DNA from: Gottfriedia acidiceleris | GTDB taxonomy: Bacteria > Bacillota > Bacilli > Bacillales > Bacillaceae_G | Length of the DNA: 64,000 nt | Reading direction: 5' to 3' | Assembly: GCF_023115465.1 (NCBI RefSeq) | Contig: NZ_CP096034.1 | Location: forward strand, 2,046,001 to 2,110,000 | Part shown: piece by piece, positions 43,701-52,115 of the stretch | Layout of the letters: each line of letters opens with the position of its first letter | Position numbering within the stretch: the first letter of the stretch is position 1 | Notes under the pieces: model-generated | Told to the model about the DNA's origin: nothing | What the model saw: only the letters and a program-made list of their open reading frames with translations | Database searches by the model: none | Made by a program: the position numbers and the translations under genes

Positions 43701-43865
43701 GAATTATTATCAAAAGCAATTGATACACTTATTCAGCTTCAAAAATCTGGCCGATTAATTGGCGTTATTTCCCATGTGCAAGATGTAAAGGATGCAATGC
43801 CTGCAGTAATTGAAGTTCATAAAACGAACAAAGGATATTCAGAGTTATCAATTTTAATTAAATAA
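40785..43865 (+). CDS. sbcC: Nuclease SbcCD subunit C
   Basis: 1026 residues. Walker A GPTGAGKT is at 35 to 42, a long coiled coil follows on both sides of the zinc hook CPVC (C518 and C521), and the C-terminal signature LSGGEQFNASL, Walker B TLFIDEGFGSLDD end the ATPase head. It belongs to the SMC/Rad50 family. TTG start with AGGGAGG upstream. Slightly shorter than B. subtilis SbcC, the difference being in the coil. Confidence 0.95.
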   Translation: MKPLKVVLHAFGPYKDKVYVDFSRLNEKGLFAITGPTGAGKTTIFDGICFALFGEASGENRNDQTLLRSHFADDDLYTSVELTFELKGNHYNIFRQKGHQKKQNKGITGDKIEFYKIENEEKVPYCQEFNKTSIVNKKVEELLGINADQFKQIVLLPQGEFRKLLVSDTKEKEEILRKIFRTELFEKVTETLNLARKKMESKFTNLKQKIVIKLEVIEKLLSEKGIQIADESQINLHIVNEILTEHIVSILDDLKRLEENEKMQKSQLEVSQQKLFSAEVHNKNIDRLIEVIELITMLKGQELEIEDKKVKIKLATNAEKVLPIKTELEKLKNSLQVTNDKLLFEIDSLKETIIKIEKISAEVATLPEDQKKLGSLESQLSNLLALKEDVDQFQNHKVAFHTKSKQILLFENEEKTLQDGLKKANDELNQLKQQLNDLEGVHDQWAKLSLLNKEIKLKGGFAKRIFIAKKELEQKRNEYQIKNLDHIKLKNELDRIESEMHLQKAAFLAKDLRDQEQCPVCGSTHHPSLAKFNGTVNEEEAEKLKIQVNQFQTELATIQGEIKSKENSLKIDEQSFFEEHGQFDFTNEGLKTLANEFNENESNLKSLTEKKAVFEKINNVIKTKEQLMRDLTVKVTEKTEAMNKFTNELNELKIQIVQIESKLPESLRTLEKWQLEKNEIEKNIALLKAKISKIEEEFSILTEQKTVKVTTRTHLEKEVLKLNEEIQSTTILYHEKLAEYDFNGESEFISAIDSIRMIDQYRNDLSMFEENLQRLSTEKELLEKQVQSMEKIDVSELKMKVQEITQHLDAIVNEMIRIQELNKRLSQLKSDLKIYQEDFVKTEQKLAGLTDLYKVTKGDNDKMISFERYVLLDYFEQIIESANIRLDHLSNGQFQLQRKDAVEKGRKQSGLGLEVYDSYTGLARDVKTLSGGEQFNASLCLALGMADIIQAHKGGVSIDTLFIDEGFGSLDDELLSKAIDTLIQLQKSGRLIGVISHVQDVKDAMPAVIEVHKTNKGYSELSILIK

Positions 43866-43874
43866 AGCAGTAAG

Positions 43875-43907
43875 AGCCGGAAACTAAGCGTATGTTTCCG
43901 GTTTTTT
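43875..43907 (+). terminator. Terminator after sbcC
   Basis: GCCGGAAAC, loop, GTTTCCGGTTTTTT. Confidence 0.85.
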
Positions 43908-44032
43908 ATTTTTACTAAAAAGAGTTCTACTAGAATTTTTTTGAATTAAATATAGTTATCTGTAAATACATTAAAAATATAAATTCTTATTTTACTGTTT
44001 AATGGAGGGGATTAGCAATAGTTGACATAGTA

Positions 44033-44102
44033 TTGCATATTTAAACAAGAATAGATATAATGATTAAAAATCTAAATATATTAAATTTTCAATAAATTTA
44101 TT
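44033..44102 (+). promoter_or_regulatory. Promoter and ArgR/AhrC-like box of the ABC operon
   Basis: TTGCAT (44033 to 44038) and TATAAT (44056 to 44061) are 17 bp apart. Downstream AATAAATTTATT (44091 to 44102) is a perfect 12-bp palindrome resembling an ARG box, which would suit an arginine transporter. Confidence 0.5.
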
Positions 44103-44150
44103 CGAATCAGAAATTTATTACATAAATCAAAAATAATTGGGGGTATTGAA

Positions 44151-44960
44151 ATGAAAAATGTTAAAAAACTATCGTTTGCATTTGCTGTGACGACAGCTCT
44201 TATTTTATCAGGTTGTGGTAAGGATGCTAAAACAAGCGGAAAAGCAGACAAACCATTACGAGTTGTTACTGATGCTGCTTATGCGCCATTTGAATATCTT
44301 AATAACGGTAAAATAGTAGGATTCGATGTTGATTTTACTAATGCAGTTGCGAAAGAAGCTGGGGTAAAAATCAAAATTGTGAATACTGGATGGGACCCAT
44401 TATTTGCTGAAATTGGTGGGAAAACTGCTGATATTGGTATGTCTTCTATTTCCATCAATGCAGATCGTGAGAAAACATATGATTTTACAACTCCTTATTT
44501 TCTTTCGATTAATAAAATCCTAGTTCCTGAGGGTAGTAGTATTAAATCAGCTGCAGATTTAAAAGGTAAAGTTGTAGCAGTGCAAAATGGTACAACAGGA
44601 CAAGAAGCTGTTGAAAAAATGTTTGGTAAAAACAATAAAAATCTTAAAAAATTCGAAAATAACAATTTAGCAATTTTAGAGCTTCTTAGTGGAGGAGCTG
44701 ATGCAGTAGTTGCGGACAATGGTGTTTTAGAAGCATATGCAAAAAATAATCCAGATAAAAAGCTAGTTGTTATTGATGATAAAAATAGCTTTGAACCTGA
44801 ATATTACGGACTATTACTTCAAGATGGAAGTAAATTAAAAGGTAAACTTGATAAAGCAATTAAAGAAGTAGTGAACAATGGTACTTATGAAAAAATTTAT
44901 AAAGAGCATTTTGGATCAGAGCCAGATCTTGAAACATTAAAAGCAGAAGAAAATAAATAG
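44151..44960 (+). CDS. artP: Amino acid ABC transporter substrate-binding lipoprotein (ArtP-like)
   Basis: 269 residues. Signal with lipobox LSGC (Cys at about 22), then a type II periplasmic binding fold: VTDAAYAPFEYLNNGKIVGFDVD, DIGMSSISINADREKTYDFTTPY and VQNGTTGQEA are typical of polar and basic amino acid binders. The two following genes are its permease and ATPase. ArtPQR (arginine) fits the family and the ARG-like box; other amino acids are possible. A hairpin after it explains higher expression of the binding protein. Confidence 0.8.
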   Translation: MKNVKKLSFAFAVTTALILSGCGKDAKTSGKADKPLRVVTDAAYAPFEYLNNGKIVGFDVDFTNAVAKEAGVKIKIVNTGWDPLFAEIGGKTADIGMSSISINADREKTYDFTTPYFLSINKILVPEGSSIKSAADLKGKVVAVQNGTTGQEAVEKMFGKNNKNLKKFENNNLAILELLSGGADAVVADNGVLEAYAKNNPDKKLVVIDDKNSFEPEYYGLLLQDGSKLKGKLDKAIKEVVNNGTYEKIYKEHFGSEPDLETLKAEENK

Positions 44961-44968
44961 GAAATTAA

Positions 44969-45005
44969 AAATTGCGTAACAGGCATTTGTGTTACGCAAT
45001 TTTAT
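44969..45005 (+). terminator. Partial terminator between binding protein and permease
   Basis: AAATTGCGTAAC, 10-nt loop, GTTACGCAATTTTA; short T run, so leaky. Confidence 0.75.
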
Positions 45006-45023
45006 CTAAATGGGGGAAAAGAA

Positions 45024-45680
45024 ATGGGATTTGATTTTGGAATTATAAAAGAATACATACCGTTTTTCCTAAAAGGAACTGCATTAACAATTGGCTTATC
45101 TTTTGCAGGAATATTCTTAGGTACAATAATTGGACTATTTATTGGATTAGGTAAAATGCAATCAAATAAATGGTTTGCATTACCCTTTGTTTGGTATATC
45201 AATTTCTTTAGAGGAACACCGCTATTTGTACAAATTCTATTAATACACTTTGGGGTAGTTCCGTATTTTATAGGGGAGACAAACGCAATAGCGGCCGCAA
45301 TCATTGCACTATCATTAAATGCAGCAGCTTATATTGCAGAAATCTTTCGTGCTGGGATTCAATCAATCGATAAGGGGCAAATGGAGGCTTCTCGTTCTTT
45401 AGGAATGACGCATGTACAAGCTATGAAACATGTTATTTTACCTCAAGCTGTAAAACGTATGATCCCTCCACTTGGAAACGAATTTATTGTCTTAATTAAG
45501 GAATCTTCAATTGCAGCTATTATTGCTGCACCTGAACTTATGTATTGGAGTAGAGCAATGCAAGGGCAGTATTATAAAGTGTGGGAGCCGTACATATCTG
45601 CTGCTGTAATCTATTTAGTCCTAACATTAACATTAAGCTTTGTTTTAAATCGCATTGAAAGAAGGTTGACTACGGGATGA
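45024..45680 (+). CDS. artQ: Amino acid ABC transporter permease (ArtQ-like)
   Basis: 218 residues, five helices. [20 protein letters not shown] and the coupling segment [22 protein letters not shown] are the His/Glu/Gln/Arg permease signature. Its end overlaps the ATPase gene by 4 nt. Confidence 0.9.
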   Translation: MGFDFGIIKEYIPFFLKGTALTIGLSFAGIFLGTIIGLFIGLGKMQSNKWFALPFVWYINFFRGTPLFVQILLIHFGVVPYFIGETNAIAAAIIALSLNAAAYIAEIFRAGIQSIDKGQMEASRSLGMTHVQAMKHVILPQAVKRMIPPLGNEFIVLIKESSIAAIIAAPELMYWSRAMQGQYYKVWEPYISAAVIYLVLTLTLSFVLNRIERRLTTG

Positions 45681-46399
45681 TTAAAGTAGAAAAATTAAAA
45701 AAATCATTTGGTTCGCTAGAAGTATTAAAAGATATCAACATTACAATTCAACCACGTGAAGTTTGCGTTGTAATCGGTCCTTCTGGTTCTGGTAAATCAA
45801 CCTTCCTTCGATGTTTAAATATGTTGGAAACAATAACAGCGGGTAAAGTTTTTATCGAAGACGTCGATCTTACAGATAAAAAGACAAATATAAATAAAAT
45901 TCGTACTGAAGTAGGCATGGTATTCCAACATTTTAATCTATTTCCACATTTAACAGTTATAGAAAATATTACTCTAGCACCTAAAAAAGTAAGAAATCGA
46001 GCGAATGATTTTGCTAAAACGAAAGCACTTGAACTTTTAAAAAAAGTCGGGCTTTCAGATAAAGCAAATGTATATCCTGATTCATTATCTGGAGGACAAA
46101 AACAACGTGTTGCGATTGCAAGGGCACTTGCAATGGAACCAAAAATTATGTTATTCGACGAACCTACGTCCGCTTTAGATCCCGAAATGGTCGGAGAAGT
46201 TTTAGAGGTTATGAAACAACTAGCTAAAGAAGGAATGACAATGGTCATCGTTACACACGAAATGGGATTTGCTCGTGAAGTTGGTGATCGCGTAATCTTT
46301 ATGGATCAAGGTTACATAGTAGAAGAAAACAGTCCTTTGCAAATATTTGATTTCCCAAAACACGAGCGTACGAAAAGCTTTTTAAGTAAAGTTTTATAA
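45677..46399 (+). CDS. artR: Amino acid ABC transporter ATPase (ArtR-like)
   Basis: 240 residues. Walker [11 protein letters not shown]-loop [10 protein letters not shown], signature LSGGQKQR, Walker [15 protein letters not shown] and the switch H in VTHEMG are all intact. It powers the permease encoded upstream. ATGA overlap with the permease gene. Confidence 0.95.
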   Translation: MIKVEKLKKSFGSLEVLKDINITIQPREVCVVIGPSGSGKSTFLRCLNMLETITAGKVFIEDVDLTDKKTNINKIRTEVGMVFQHFNLFPHLTVIENITLAPKKVRNRANDFAKTKALELLKKVGLSDKANVYPDSLSGGQKQRVAIARALAMEPKIMLFDEPTSALDPEMVGEVLEVMKQLAKEGMTMVIVTHEMGFAREVGDRVIFMDQGYIVEENSPLQIFDFPKHERTKSFLSKVL

Positions 46400-46417
46400 G
46401 GAAGATATTAAATAGAT

Positions 46418-46458
46418 GAGGTTATCCCGACTTTTTTTAGGGAAGCCTCTTTTTTTAT
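46418..46458 (+). terminator. Terminator after artR
   Basis: GAGGTTATCCC, loop, GGGAAGCCTC, then seven T; internal mismatches. Confidence 0.65.
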
Positions 46459-46531
46459 GTCATAGGAGATTTAGTATTCAGTCTGGCTGGAAATAAAATC
46501 TTCGTGATTCGGAAATAACGAATTCAAATGT

Positions 46532-46683
46532 GCAAATAAACGATGAAAAGTTGCAAATTAAGGACTAACTGCAAATAAATTTGGAGAATCGCAAATCAAA
46601 ATGACAGAACAGCAATTACATATGTCAAAACAGCAAATAAAATCAATAGAACAGCAATTAAATCCGTAAGTATTGCAAATAAG
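46532..46683. repeat. Phased GCAAAT/GCAATT repeat array
   Basis: Eight GCAAAT or GCAATT starts at 46532, 46553, 46571, 46591, 46612, 46633, 46654 and 46675, spaced 21, 18, 20, 21, 21, 21 and 21 bp, about two helix turns. Spacers are poorly conserved apart from a recurring (A)GAACA or AAAACA before the motif. No gene covers it. The surrounding 46459 to 46972 holds nothing else I can name. Confidence 0.7.
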
Positions 46684-46972
46684 AGTAAGAATTACTCATA
46701 CCAGTTAGAGTATTATAACGTGATTACTGTATAATAGTAGATTATTTAATGGAAAACTAGCAAATATCACCTAATTATTTCTAAATCGCTTAAATAGTTG
46801 ATAAAAACCATCTAATTATGAGTTAAAAAGAAGCAATAGGTCATCTAGATCCCCTTTTAGATTGGAGAGAAAAGGTCTCGAATCCTATTTTATTAATCGA
46901 AGTGTTTTCTTTTCATTCTTTTCGGAATATTATGCTAAAATTTATTTAAGACAAAAAAAGGAGTGTAGGACA

Positions 46973-47902
46973 ATGGAAATTCAAAGAATTCTAGTAACTA
47001 GCCGAATTCATCATAAGCTAAAAGATCTAATTGAATCTCATAATCTATCAAAAGAGTTTCGTTTTTTACCTGAAGATGAAGTAACAAAAGAGGATTATGA
47101 GTGGGCTGATACATTTGTTGGTTTTCGTCCAACACCAAATTTTGAATTTGGAAACATAAAGTGGATCCATTCATTAGCAGCGGGCGTAGATAGTTTCATG
47201 AAAATTAAATGGAAAAATGATGTACTTTTAACGCGAACGATTGATGTTTTTGGTCCGAAAATGAGTCAATATTGTTTAAGTTACATACTCCAAGATTCAC
47301 AATTACATGAACAATTTTCAAATTTACAGAATGAAAATAAGTGGGAATTTCATATTCCAAAATCTTTAGAAGACCAAAAAGTTGTCATTTATGGTACAGG
47401 AGAAATTGGAGGACATATTGGTAAGGTTTTATCAAGCTTAGGAATGAAAGTATATGGCGTTTCTATGAGTGGTAATCAAAAACAATATTTTGAAAAAATA
47501 GTTCCGTTCCAAGAAGCATCTACAATTTTAGATCAGACAGATTGGATTATTAGTGTTCTTCCGTCTACGAATGAAACTAAAAATATATTAGATATGAATA
47601 CATTTAAACAGTTAAATAATGTAGGGTTTATAAATGTTGGTAGAGGAGCAACTGTATGTGAGGACTCTTTAAAGGAAGCTTTGAATAATGGGTATATACG
47701 AAAAGCTATTTTAGATGTTTTTGCCGTTGAACCACTTCCAGCCGAATCTGAATTGTGGCAAATGCCTAATGTAAAAATAACTCCACATATTTCGGCTGTT
47801 ACTTTACCAAATGATGGTGTAAAATGTTTTGTCAATACACTTTCAACATTAGAAAATAACGGGAAATTAAGAAATGTAGTGAAGATTGAAAAGGGATATT
47901 AA
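46973..47902 (+). CDS. D-isomer 2-hydroxyacid dehydrogenase family protein
   Basis: 309 residues. NAD-binding GTGEIGGHIG is near residue 145; FINVGRGATV, DVFAVEPLP and the catalytic His in TPHISAV are conserved. Subtype resembles glyoxylate/hydroxypyruvate reductase-like enzymes with a divergent N-terminal half. ATG 46973 follows AAGGAG; the open frame extends upstream to 46862 without a site. Confidence 0.85.
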   Translation: MEIQRILVTSRIHHKLKDLIESHNLSKEFRFLPEDEVTKEDYEWADTFVGFRPTPNFEFGNIKWIHSLAAGVDSFMKIKWKNDVLLTRTIDVFGPKMSQYCLSYILQDSQLHEQFSNLQNENKWEFHIPKSLEDQKVVIYGTGEIGGHIGKVLSSLGMKVYGVSMSGNQKQYFEKIVPFQEASTILDQTDWIISVLPSTNETKNILDMNTFKQLNNVGFINVGRGATVCEDSLKEALNNGYIRKAILDVFAVEPLPAESELWQMPNVKITPHISAVTLPNDGVKCFVNTLSTLENNGKLRNVVKIEKGY

Positions 47903-48157
47903 TTTTATGATGTAGAATGGGGATAATTTGCCAAAGGCCGCCATGCAATAAGTAGTTAAATTTTTCATTTCCCATTAAAAAATTATAAATTTGCAGCTAT
48001 GAAGGGGACTTGACGTAGTTGTAAATTTTAGGAATTAAGGATAAGTACAACAACGCCACTGTCTTTCTTAAAGCACGCCAATCGTTGAGTTTTCTTTATT
48101 ATCACAAACATGTTAGGATATACAGGTAACAAATTGATAAAAAAGGAGAATACAAAA

Positions 48158-48469
48158 ATGGCAATTATTGACGTTTCAATCGTACCAATTGGCACAGAAA
48201 CACCTAGTGTAAGTGCGTATGTAGCAAATATACATAAAGTTCTAGAAAAGTATAATGGCGAAGTGAAATTCCAACTTACACCAATGAATACAATTATTGA
48301 AGGCGAATTACCGTTATTATTAAAAGTTGTACAAGAAATGCATGAGGTACCATTTGAAAATGGAATTTCAAGAGTTGCAACGACTATTCGAATTGATGAT
48401 CGTCGCGATAAGAAGAGCACAATGGAAGGTAAATTAGCTTCTGTTCAAGCAAAACTTGAACTAAACTAA
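48158..48469 (+). CDS. MTH1187/YqgV family thiamine-binding protein
   Basis: 103 residues. AIIDVSIVPIGTETPSVSAYVA, the TPMNTIIEGEL turn and RVATTIRIDDRRDK match the MTH1187/YkoF-related small ferredoxin-like family (YqgV in B. subtilis), which bind thiamine-like compounds. ATG 48158 with AAAGGAG. Single gene with terminator. Confidence 0.85.
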   Translation: MAIIDVSIVPIGTETPSVSAYVANIHKVLEKYNGEVKFQLTPMNTIIEGELPLLLKVVQEMHEVPFENGISRVATTIRIDDRRDKKSTMEGKLASVQAKLELN

Positions 48470-48480
48470 TTTTGACTTGA

Positions 48481-48524
48481 TAAAGTGACTTGATAGGTTT
48501 AACAACTTATCGTCACTTTTTTTT
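48481..48524 (+). terminator. Terminator
   Basis: AAAGTGACTTGATAG, loop, CTTATCGTCACTTTTTTTT. Confidence 0.75.
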
Positions 48525-48593
48525 GTGATTTGAAAATAATCGCGTGATTATTTTGAATATTCTCTTGAAATTCCAAAATTTAGTTGATAAACT

Positions 48594-48611
48594 AAACTAA
48601 TCAGTCAGTTT
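48594..48611. promoter_or_regulatory. TetR operator, copy 1
   Basis: AAACTAATCAGTCAGTTT; 15 of 18 bases are shared with the site at 49365. It lies 33 nt before the tetR start. Confidence 0.65.
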
Positions 48612-48643
48612 AAATATATTTAGTGAGTAAAGGAATGTGTTCA

Positions 48644-49258
48644 ATGCCAAAAGTCTCAGATGATTACAAAGAACGCAAAAGAGAGAGTCTTCTTGAAAGT
48701 GCATTAAAATGTTTTGGAGAAAAAGGATATCATTCGACTACAATGGATGATATTGTTGCATATTCCAAAACGAGTAAAGGGCTAATCTATAATTATTTTA
48801 AAAGTAAGGAAGAGCTCTATTTAACGTTAATGCAAGAAAGAACAGTCCAAACTTTTGAAAAAATTAATCAACGATTCCAAACTATTAGTTCGTCAAAAGA
48901 TAAGCTAAAAGAGCTATTTCAAATGTATAGTGAAATTTCATTAACAGAAAAATGGCGAAATATGATTAGAGTCCATATGGAGTTTTGGATTAATTCAGCT
49001 AGGCATGAAAATCTACAAGCCATTATGATTGAAAGGTACAAAAATCAATACCGATTATTTTTAAGTGAAATTATTAAACAAGGAATAGCAACTGGTGAAT
49101 TTAAGAAATCAATCGATCCTGATATTATTTCTAGTTTGTTTTGGGCTAATATCGATGGCATTTGTTTACATTATTCAGTTGTAGAAGAAGATGAAATTTA
49201 CAAAGCACAATTTAAAGCCGCAGAAGAAATGATTATGTCTTATATAGTTCAAAATTAA
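48644..49258 (+). CDS. TetR/AcrR-family regulator
   Basis: 204 residues. The N-terminal helix-turn-helix reads ALKCFGEKGYHSTTMDDIVAYSKTSKGLIYNYFKSKEELY, a textbook TetR domain. The ligand domain is of the YfiR type. ATG 48644 lies 9 nt after AAAGGA. Matching 18-bp sites before it and before the following MFS gene suggest it controls both. Confidence 0.9.
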   Translation: MPKVSDDYKERKRESLLESALKCFGEKGYHSTTMDDIVAYSKTSKGLIYNYFKSKEELYLTLMQERTVQTFEKINQRFQTISSSKDKLKELFQMYSEISLTEKWRNMIRVHMEFWINSARHENLQAIMIERYKNQYRLFLSEIIKQGIATGEFKKSIDPDIISSLFWANIDGICLHYSVVEEDEIYKAQFKAAEEMIMSYIVQN

Positions 49259-49364
49259 AGTTTTTGGTAGAGAAGGTGAATACTTTCCTACCAAGACTTT
49301 AAATTCAGAAAATTTTTTATGTTAAAAATAAAGCAAACAACATACACTAATCATAGAATAAAAT

Positions 49365-49382
49365 AAACTTAATAGTCAGTTT
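49365..49382. promoter_or_regulatory. TetR operator, copy 2
   Basis: AAACTTAATAGTCAGTTT, upstream of AAGGAGG and the start remnant of the MFS gene. Confidence 0.65.
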
Positions 49383-49404
49383 TAATTGAAAAGGAGGTAT
49401 TACG

Positions 49405-49449
49405 ATGAATGCAGTCCAAATTAGAATTATTTTTTTGTCTATGTATTAA
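49405..49449 (+). pseudogene. Start remnant of the MFS gene
   Basis: ATG 49405 has the best ribosome site of the region (AAAGGAGG) but codes only 14 residues (NAVQIRIIFLSMY) before TAA. The MFS frame downstream, readable from about 49473, has no matching start. Base loss between the two is likely. Confidence 0.5.
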
Positions 49450-49544
49450 TAAGTGTGTCTGTTTAATTTTAGTAGAATGAAGGGATTATAGTTGGAAAGA
49501 AAGTCTATTTTTTATATACAAAGGCGTTCTCGGATATAGGTAGT

Positions 49545-50720
49545 ATGATGGAATTAGTTGTAATGAATGCAGTAATCTACTCGATGACGAAAAGTACATC
49601 ATGGCTGGCTGCGGTTTTAGCCCTACGAGTTTGTGGAGGCATTTTAACAAGTTTATTTTCTGGTGTATTTGCCGATCGATATAATCGAAGAAAGCTAATG
49701 ATATTTAGCGATATTACTAGAGGAATAAGTATTCTTACCTTATGTATTTTCCCTTCACCATTAATGTTTGCAATTGTAGCATTTATCATTGGTGCATTAG
49801 GAAGCTTTTTTTCAGTTAGTTTTAGTGCAGATTTACCACAAATATTTGGTGAAGAAAATATTTTAAAAATAAACGCTTTTATTTCGCGCCTTGCTGCAAT
49901 TAGTATGGTTATTGGATTTTTAGGATCAGCATTCTTATCAACGGTTGTAGATTATCGTGTAATCATCGGAATAGATGCCCTTTCTTATTTCTTATCCGCA
50001 TTTGTTCTAATCTTTTATAAATGGGAAAATACGGTTAAAAAAGGTGTCAACAATCAATGGAAACAACTATTTAATGATTTGAAAGAAGTAAAAACATATG
50101 TGCTAATTAAACCGCTATTAGTATTTGTATTCATTGTATTTTTATTTCAAACATTCTCAACAAGCTCTCATAATGTCGGAGTACCAATATTAGCAGAAAA
50201 AATTAGCACAGAACATGCAACATTTTACCAAGGACTGATTTGGGGAACTTGGGGTATTGGAGGAATCCTATCGACTTTTTTAATCCCAAAGGTCTCTTGG
50301 TTAAAAAAACATTATCTATTTATGTATTACGGAACTTCAGTTTTAACATCAATTGGCTTCATTTTATTTTTATCGAATCAAATTTTATGGGTAGTATTTT
50401 TCTTCGCATTTTTTACAGGCTTTTTTGATAATGCAGCAGGTACTTATTTTTCAACAATGATTCAAAAAACCGAAAATTCTATAAGAGGTAGAATCTTTGG
50501 AGTCGCAAATTTGTTAAATAGGGTTGGTTTTACGATCGGTTTTGTAGCTGCATCACCATTATTATCATTTTTATCAATGCCACATCTTTTTTGGTTGTTT
50601 CATGGTAGTCTAATCATTATGATTTTATGTGTAACTAGTTACTTACTAATTAAGAAAAAAATTGCTTTTAACTATGAGCAAATTCAACAAAATGAAAATG
50701 AACTCATCATTTCTAAATAA
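49545..50720 (+). CDS. MFS transporter, N-terminus probably lost
   Basis: 391 residues from ATG 49545, but the homology seems to begin earlier in frame (KAFSDIGS), where no start codon or ribosome site exists. The loop motif GVFADRYNRRKLM and RGRIFGVANLLNRVGFTIG belong to the MFS_3/enterobactin-exporter-like group. First helix appears missing. It could be inactive, or translated weakly from 49545. It follows tetR and has the same operator upstream. Confidence 0.65.
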   Translation: MMELVVMNAVIYSMTKSTSWLAAVLALRVCGGILTSLFSGVFADRYNRRKLMIFSDITRGISILTLCIFPSPLMFAIVAFIIGALGSFFSVSFSADLPQIFGEENILKINAFISRLAAISMVIGFLGSAFLSTVVDYRVIIGIDALSYFLSAFVLIFYKWENTVKKGVNNQWKQLFNDLKEVKTYVLIKPLLVFVFIVFLFQTFSTSSHNVGVPILAEKISTEHATFYQGLIWGTWGIGGILSTFLIPKVSWLKKHYLFMYYGTSVLTSIGFILFLSNQILWVVFFFAFFTGFFDNAAGTYFSTMIQKTENSIRGRIFGVANLLNRVGFTIGFVAASPLLSFLSMPHLFWLFHGSLIIMILCVTSYLLIKKKIAFNYEQIQQNENELIISK

Positions 50721-50736
50721 AAAAGGACGTGTTTAT

Positions 50737-51624
50737 ATGGAAACAAATTTGAAGAAGAATATTGAGCTAGAAAAAATAAATTATTTTAGATGTAGCGAAG
50801 TAGACGTTGAATTAGCTTATCAAGCATTTTCCATAGGTTTTTCAGATTATATCGTTAAATTCAATTATTCTAAGGAACAGTTTGTAAATTTGTTTTTTGG
50901 TCCAGAAGGTAACAAACCTGAGCACTCTTTCGTTGCAATTTATGAAAATGAAGCGGTAGGTGTGATTTTAGGCGGGATTAAAATGTATGAATCGATTAAA
51001 ACAATGCGATGTGGTACATTGGCAATTAGTCCAGATTATAGGGGATTAGGTGTTAGCCAAAAATTATTTGAACTGCATAAAGAAGAAGCAGAGAAAAACG
51101 AGTGCAAACAACTATTCCTAGAAGTAATTGTAGGAAATGATCGAGCAATTAATTTTTATAATAAACTTGGATACGAAAAGATTTATGACCTTACTTATTT
51201 TTCTAAATCAGATTTAACAAGTTTACACCAAATACAATTACATCCTAGTTCAGAAATAAATAAAGTTGACTTTAAAACTTTCAAGGAAACAATTACAATA
51301 TGGGACTATCATATAAACTGGCAAAATGATATTGATTATTTAGAAAAACTAACTAATTTTAGTTATTTTCTAGCTAAAGTTAACGATGAAAATGTTGGTG
51401 CTTTAGCAGTTAATGAAAATGGTAGAATAAGCGTCCTGATAGTTGATAAAGTTTACCGTAATCAAAAAATAGCAACTTCTTTATTACAATCTGCGGCTAG
51501 TGATCTAAATTTAAAATCTTTTTCAACTTCAATCCCAAATAACAATAGCCTTGAAGGTTTCTTGCATAAACTAGAATTTAAGAAAGAAAAAATAGCTCAA
51601 TATGAAATGTACAAAATGATTTAG
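50737..51624 (+). CDS. Tandem GNAT acetyltransferase
   Basis: 295 residues with two GNAT domains. The first has TLAISPDYRGLGVSQKLFELH and ends with FYNKLGYEKI; the second has VDKVYRNQKIATSLLQSA and FLHKLEF, with a weaker acetyl-CoA loop. ATG 50737 follows AAAGGACGTG; it lies 16 nt after the MFS stop, so it may be co-transcribed. Substrate unknown. Confidence 0.8.
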   Translation: METNLKKNIELEKINYFRCSEVDVELAYQAFSIGFSDYIVKFNYSKEQFVNLFFGPEGNKPEHSFVAIYENEAVGVILGGIKMYESIKTMRCGTLAISPDYRGLGVSQKLFELHKEEAEKNECKQLFLEVIVGNDRAINFYNKLGYEKIYDLTYFSKSDLTSLHQIQLHPSSEINKVDFKTFKETITIWDYHINWQNDIDYLEKLTNFSYFLAKVNDENVGALAVNENGRISVLIVDKVYRNQKIATSLLQSAASDLNLKSFSTSIPNNNSLEGFLHKLEFKKEKIAQYEMYKMI

Positions 51625-51743
51625 GATAAGAAGGAAACCCGTAAAATGATCTTCACTTAAGAATTTGTACATTAGCCTATTACATGACCTTGCTCCTAAA
51701 TGAGCTAATCTCCGTAAATTAGATAGTATGGAGGTGATTTATA

Positions 51744-51983
51744 ATGTATGATTATCGTCAACAAAATGAGCAACCATATTATCCATATTCCGGAGTACCG
51801 CAACAAGAAGATGAAAGATTTTTCCCATTTTTCTTTCCTTTTTTACTTGGTGCAGCGGCATTTGGCCCATGGGGCTGGGGAAGACCTTGGGGATTTTATC
51901 ATCCATGGGGTTGGGGCCGTCCATGGGGCTGGGGAAGACCTTGGGGATTTTATCGTCCATGGGGCTGGGGAAGACGTTGGTAA
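51744..51983 (+). CDS. Gly/Trp-rich repeat protein (WGWGRPWG)
   Basis: 79 residues. After a polar Tyr/Gln-rich N-terminus and one hydrophobic stretch (FFPFFFPFLLGAAAFG), the rest is WGWGRPWGFY-type repeats with an 18-residue period visible also in DNA (54 bp, at 51868 and 51922). Similar short aromatic repeat proteins in Bacillus are spore coat or surface proteins; that is inference. GGAGGTGAT precedes the ATG. Confidence 0.7.
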   Translation: MYDYRQQNEQPYYPYSGVPQQEDERFFPFFFPFLLGAAAFGPWGWGRPWGFYHPWGWGRPWGWGRPWGFYRPWGWGRRW

Positions 51984-52011
51984 ATTGGTAAATTAAAATA
52001 ATATTGAAATT

Positions 52012-52050
52012 GGTGTCTCCTAGGTCATTGTACTTTTGAGACACCTTTTT
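52012..52050 (+). terminator. Terminator
   Basis: GGTGTCTC, 18-nt loop, GAGACACCTTTTT. Confidence 0.75.
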
Positions 52051-52074
52051 ATGTTTAAAAAAACGCTTAATTCA

Positions 52075-52112
52075 AAAAATATCCCACAAGGAACATAAGT
52101 GCCTTGTGGGGA
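52075..52112 (-). terminator. Terminator of the lrgAB-like operon
   Basis: On the minus strand CCCCACAAGGC, loop, CCTTGTGGG, then ATATTTTTTG. Confidence 0.75.
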
Positions 52113-52115
52113 GTT

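Noticed and set aside
46532-46683. CRISPR array
   Set aside because: Repeat core is only 6 bp with 21-bp period; far too short for repeats and spacers.
51739-52044. Minus-strand and second-frame open readings over the WGWGRPWG gene
   Set aside because: They arise from the repeats; only the 51744 frame has a proper ribosome site and aromatic repeat logic.
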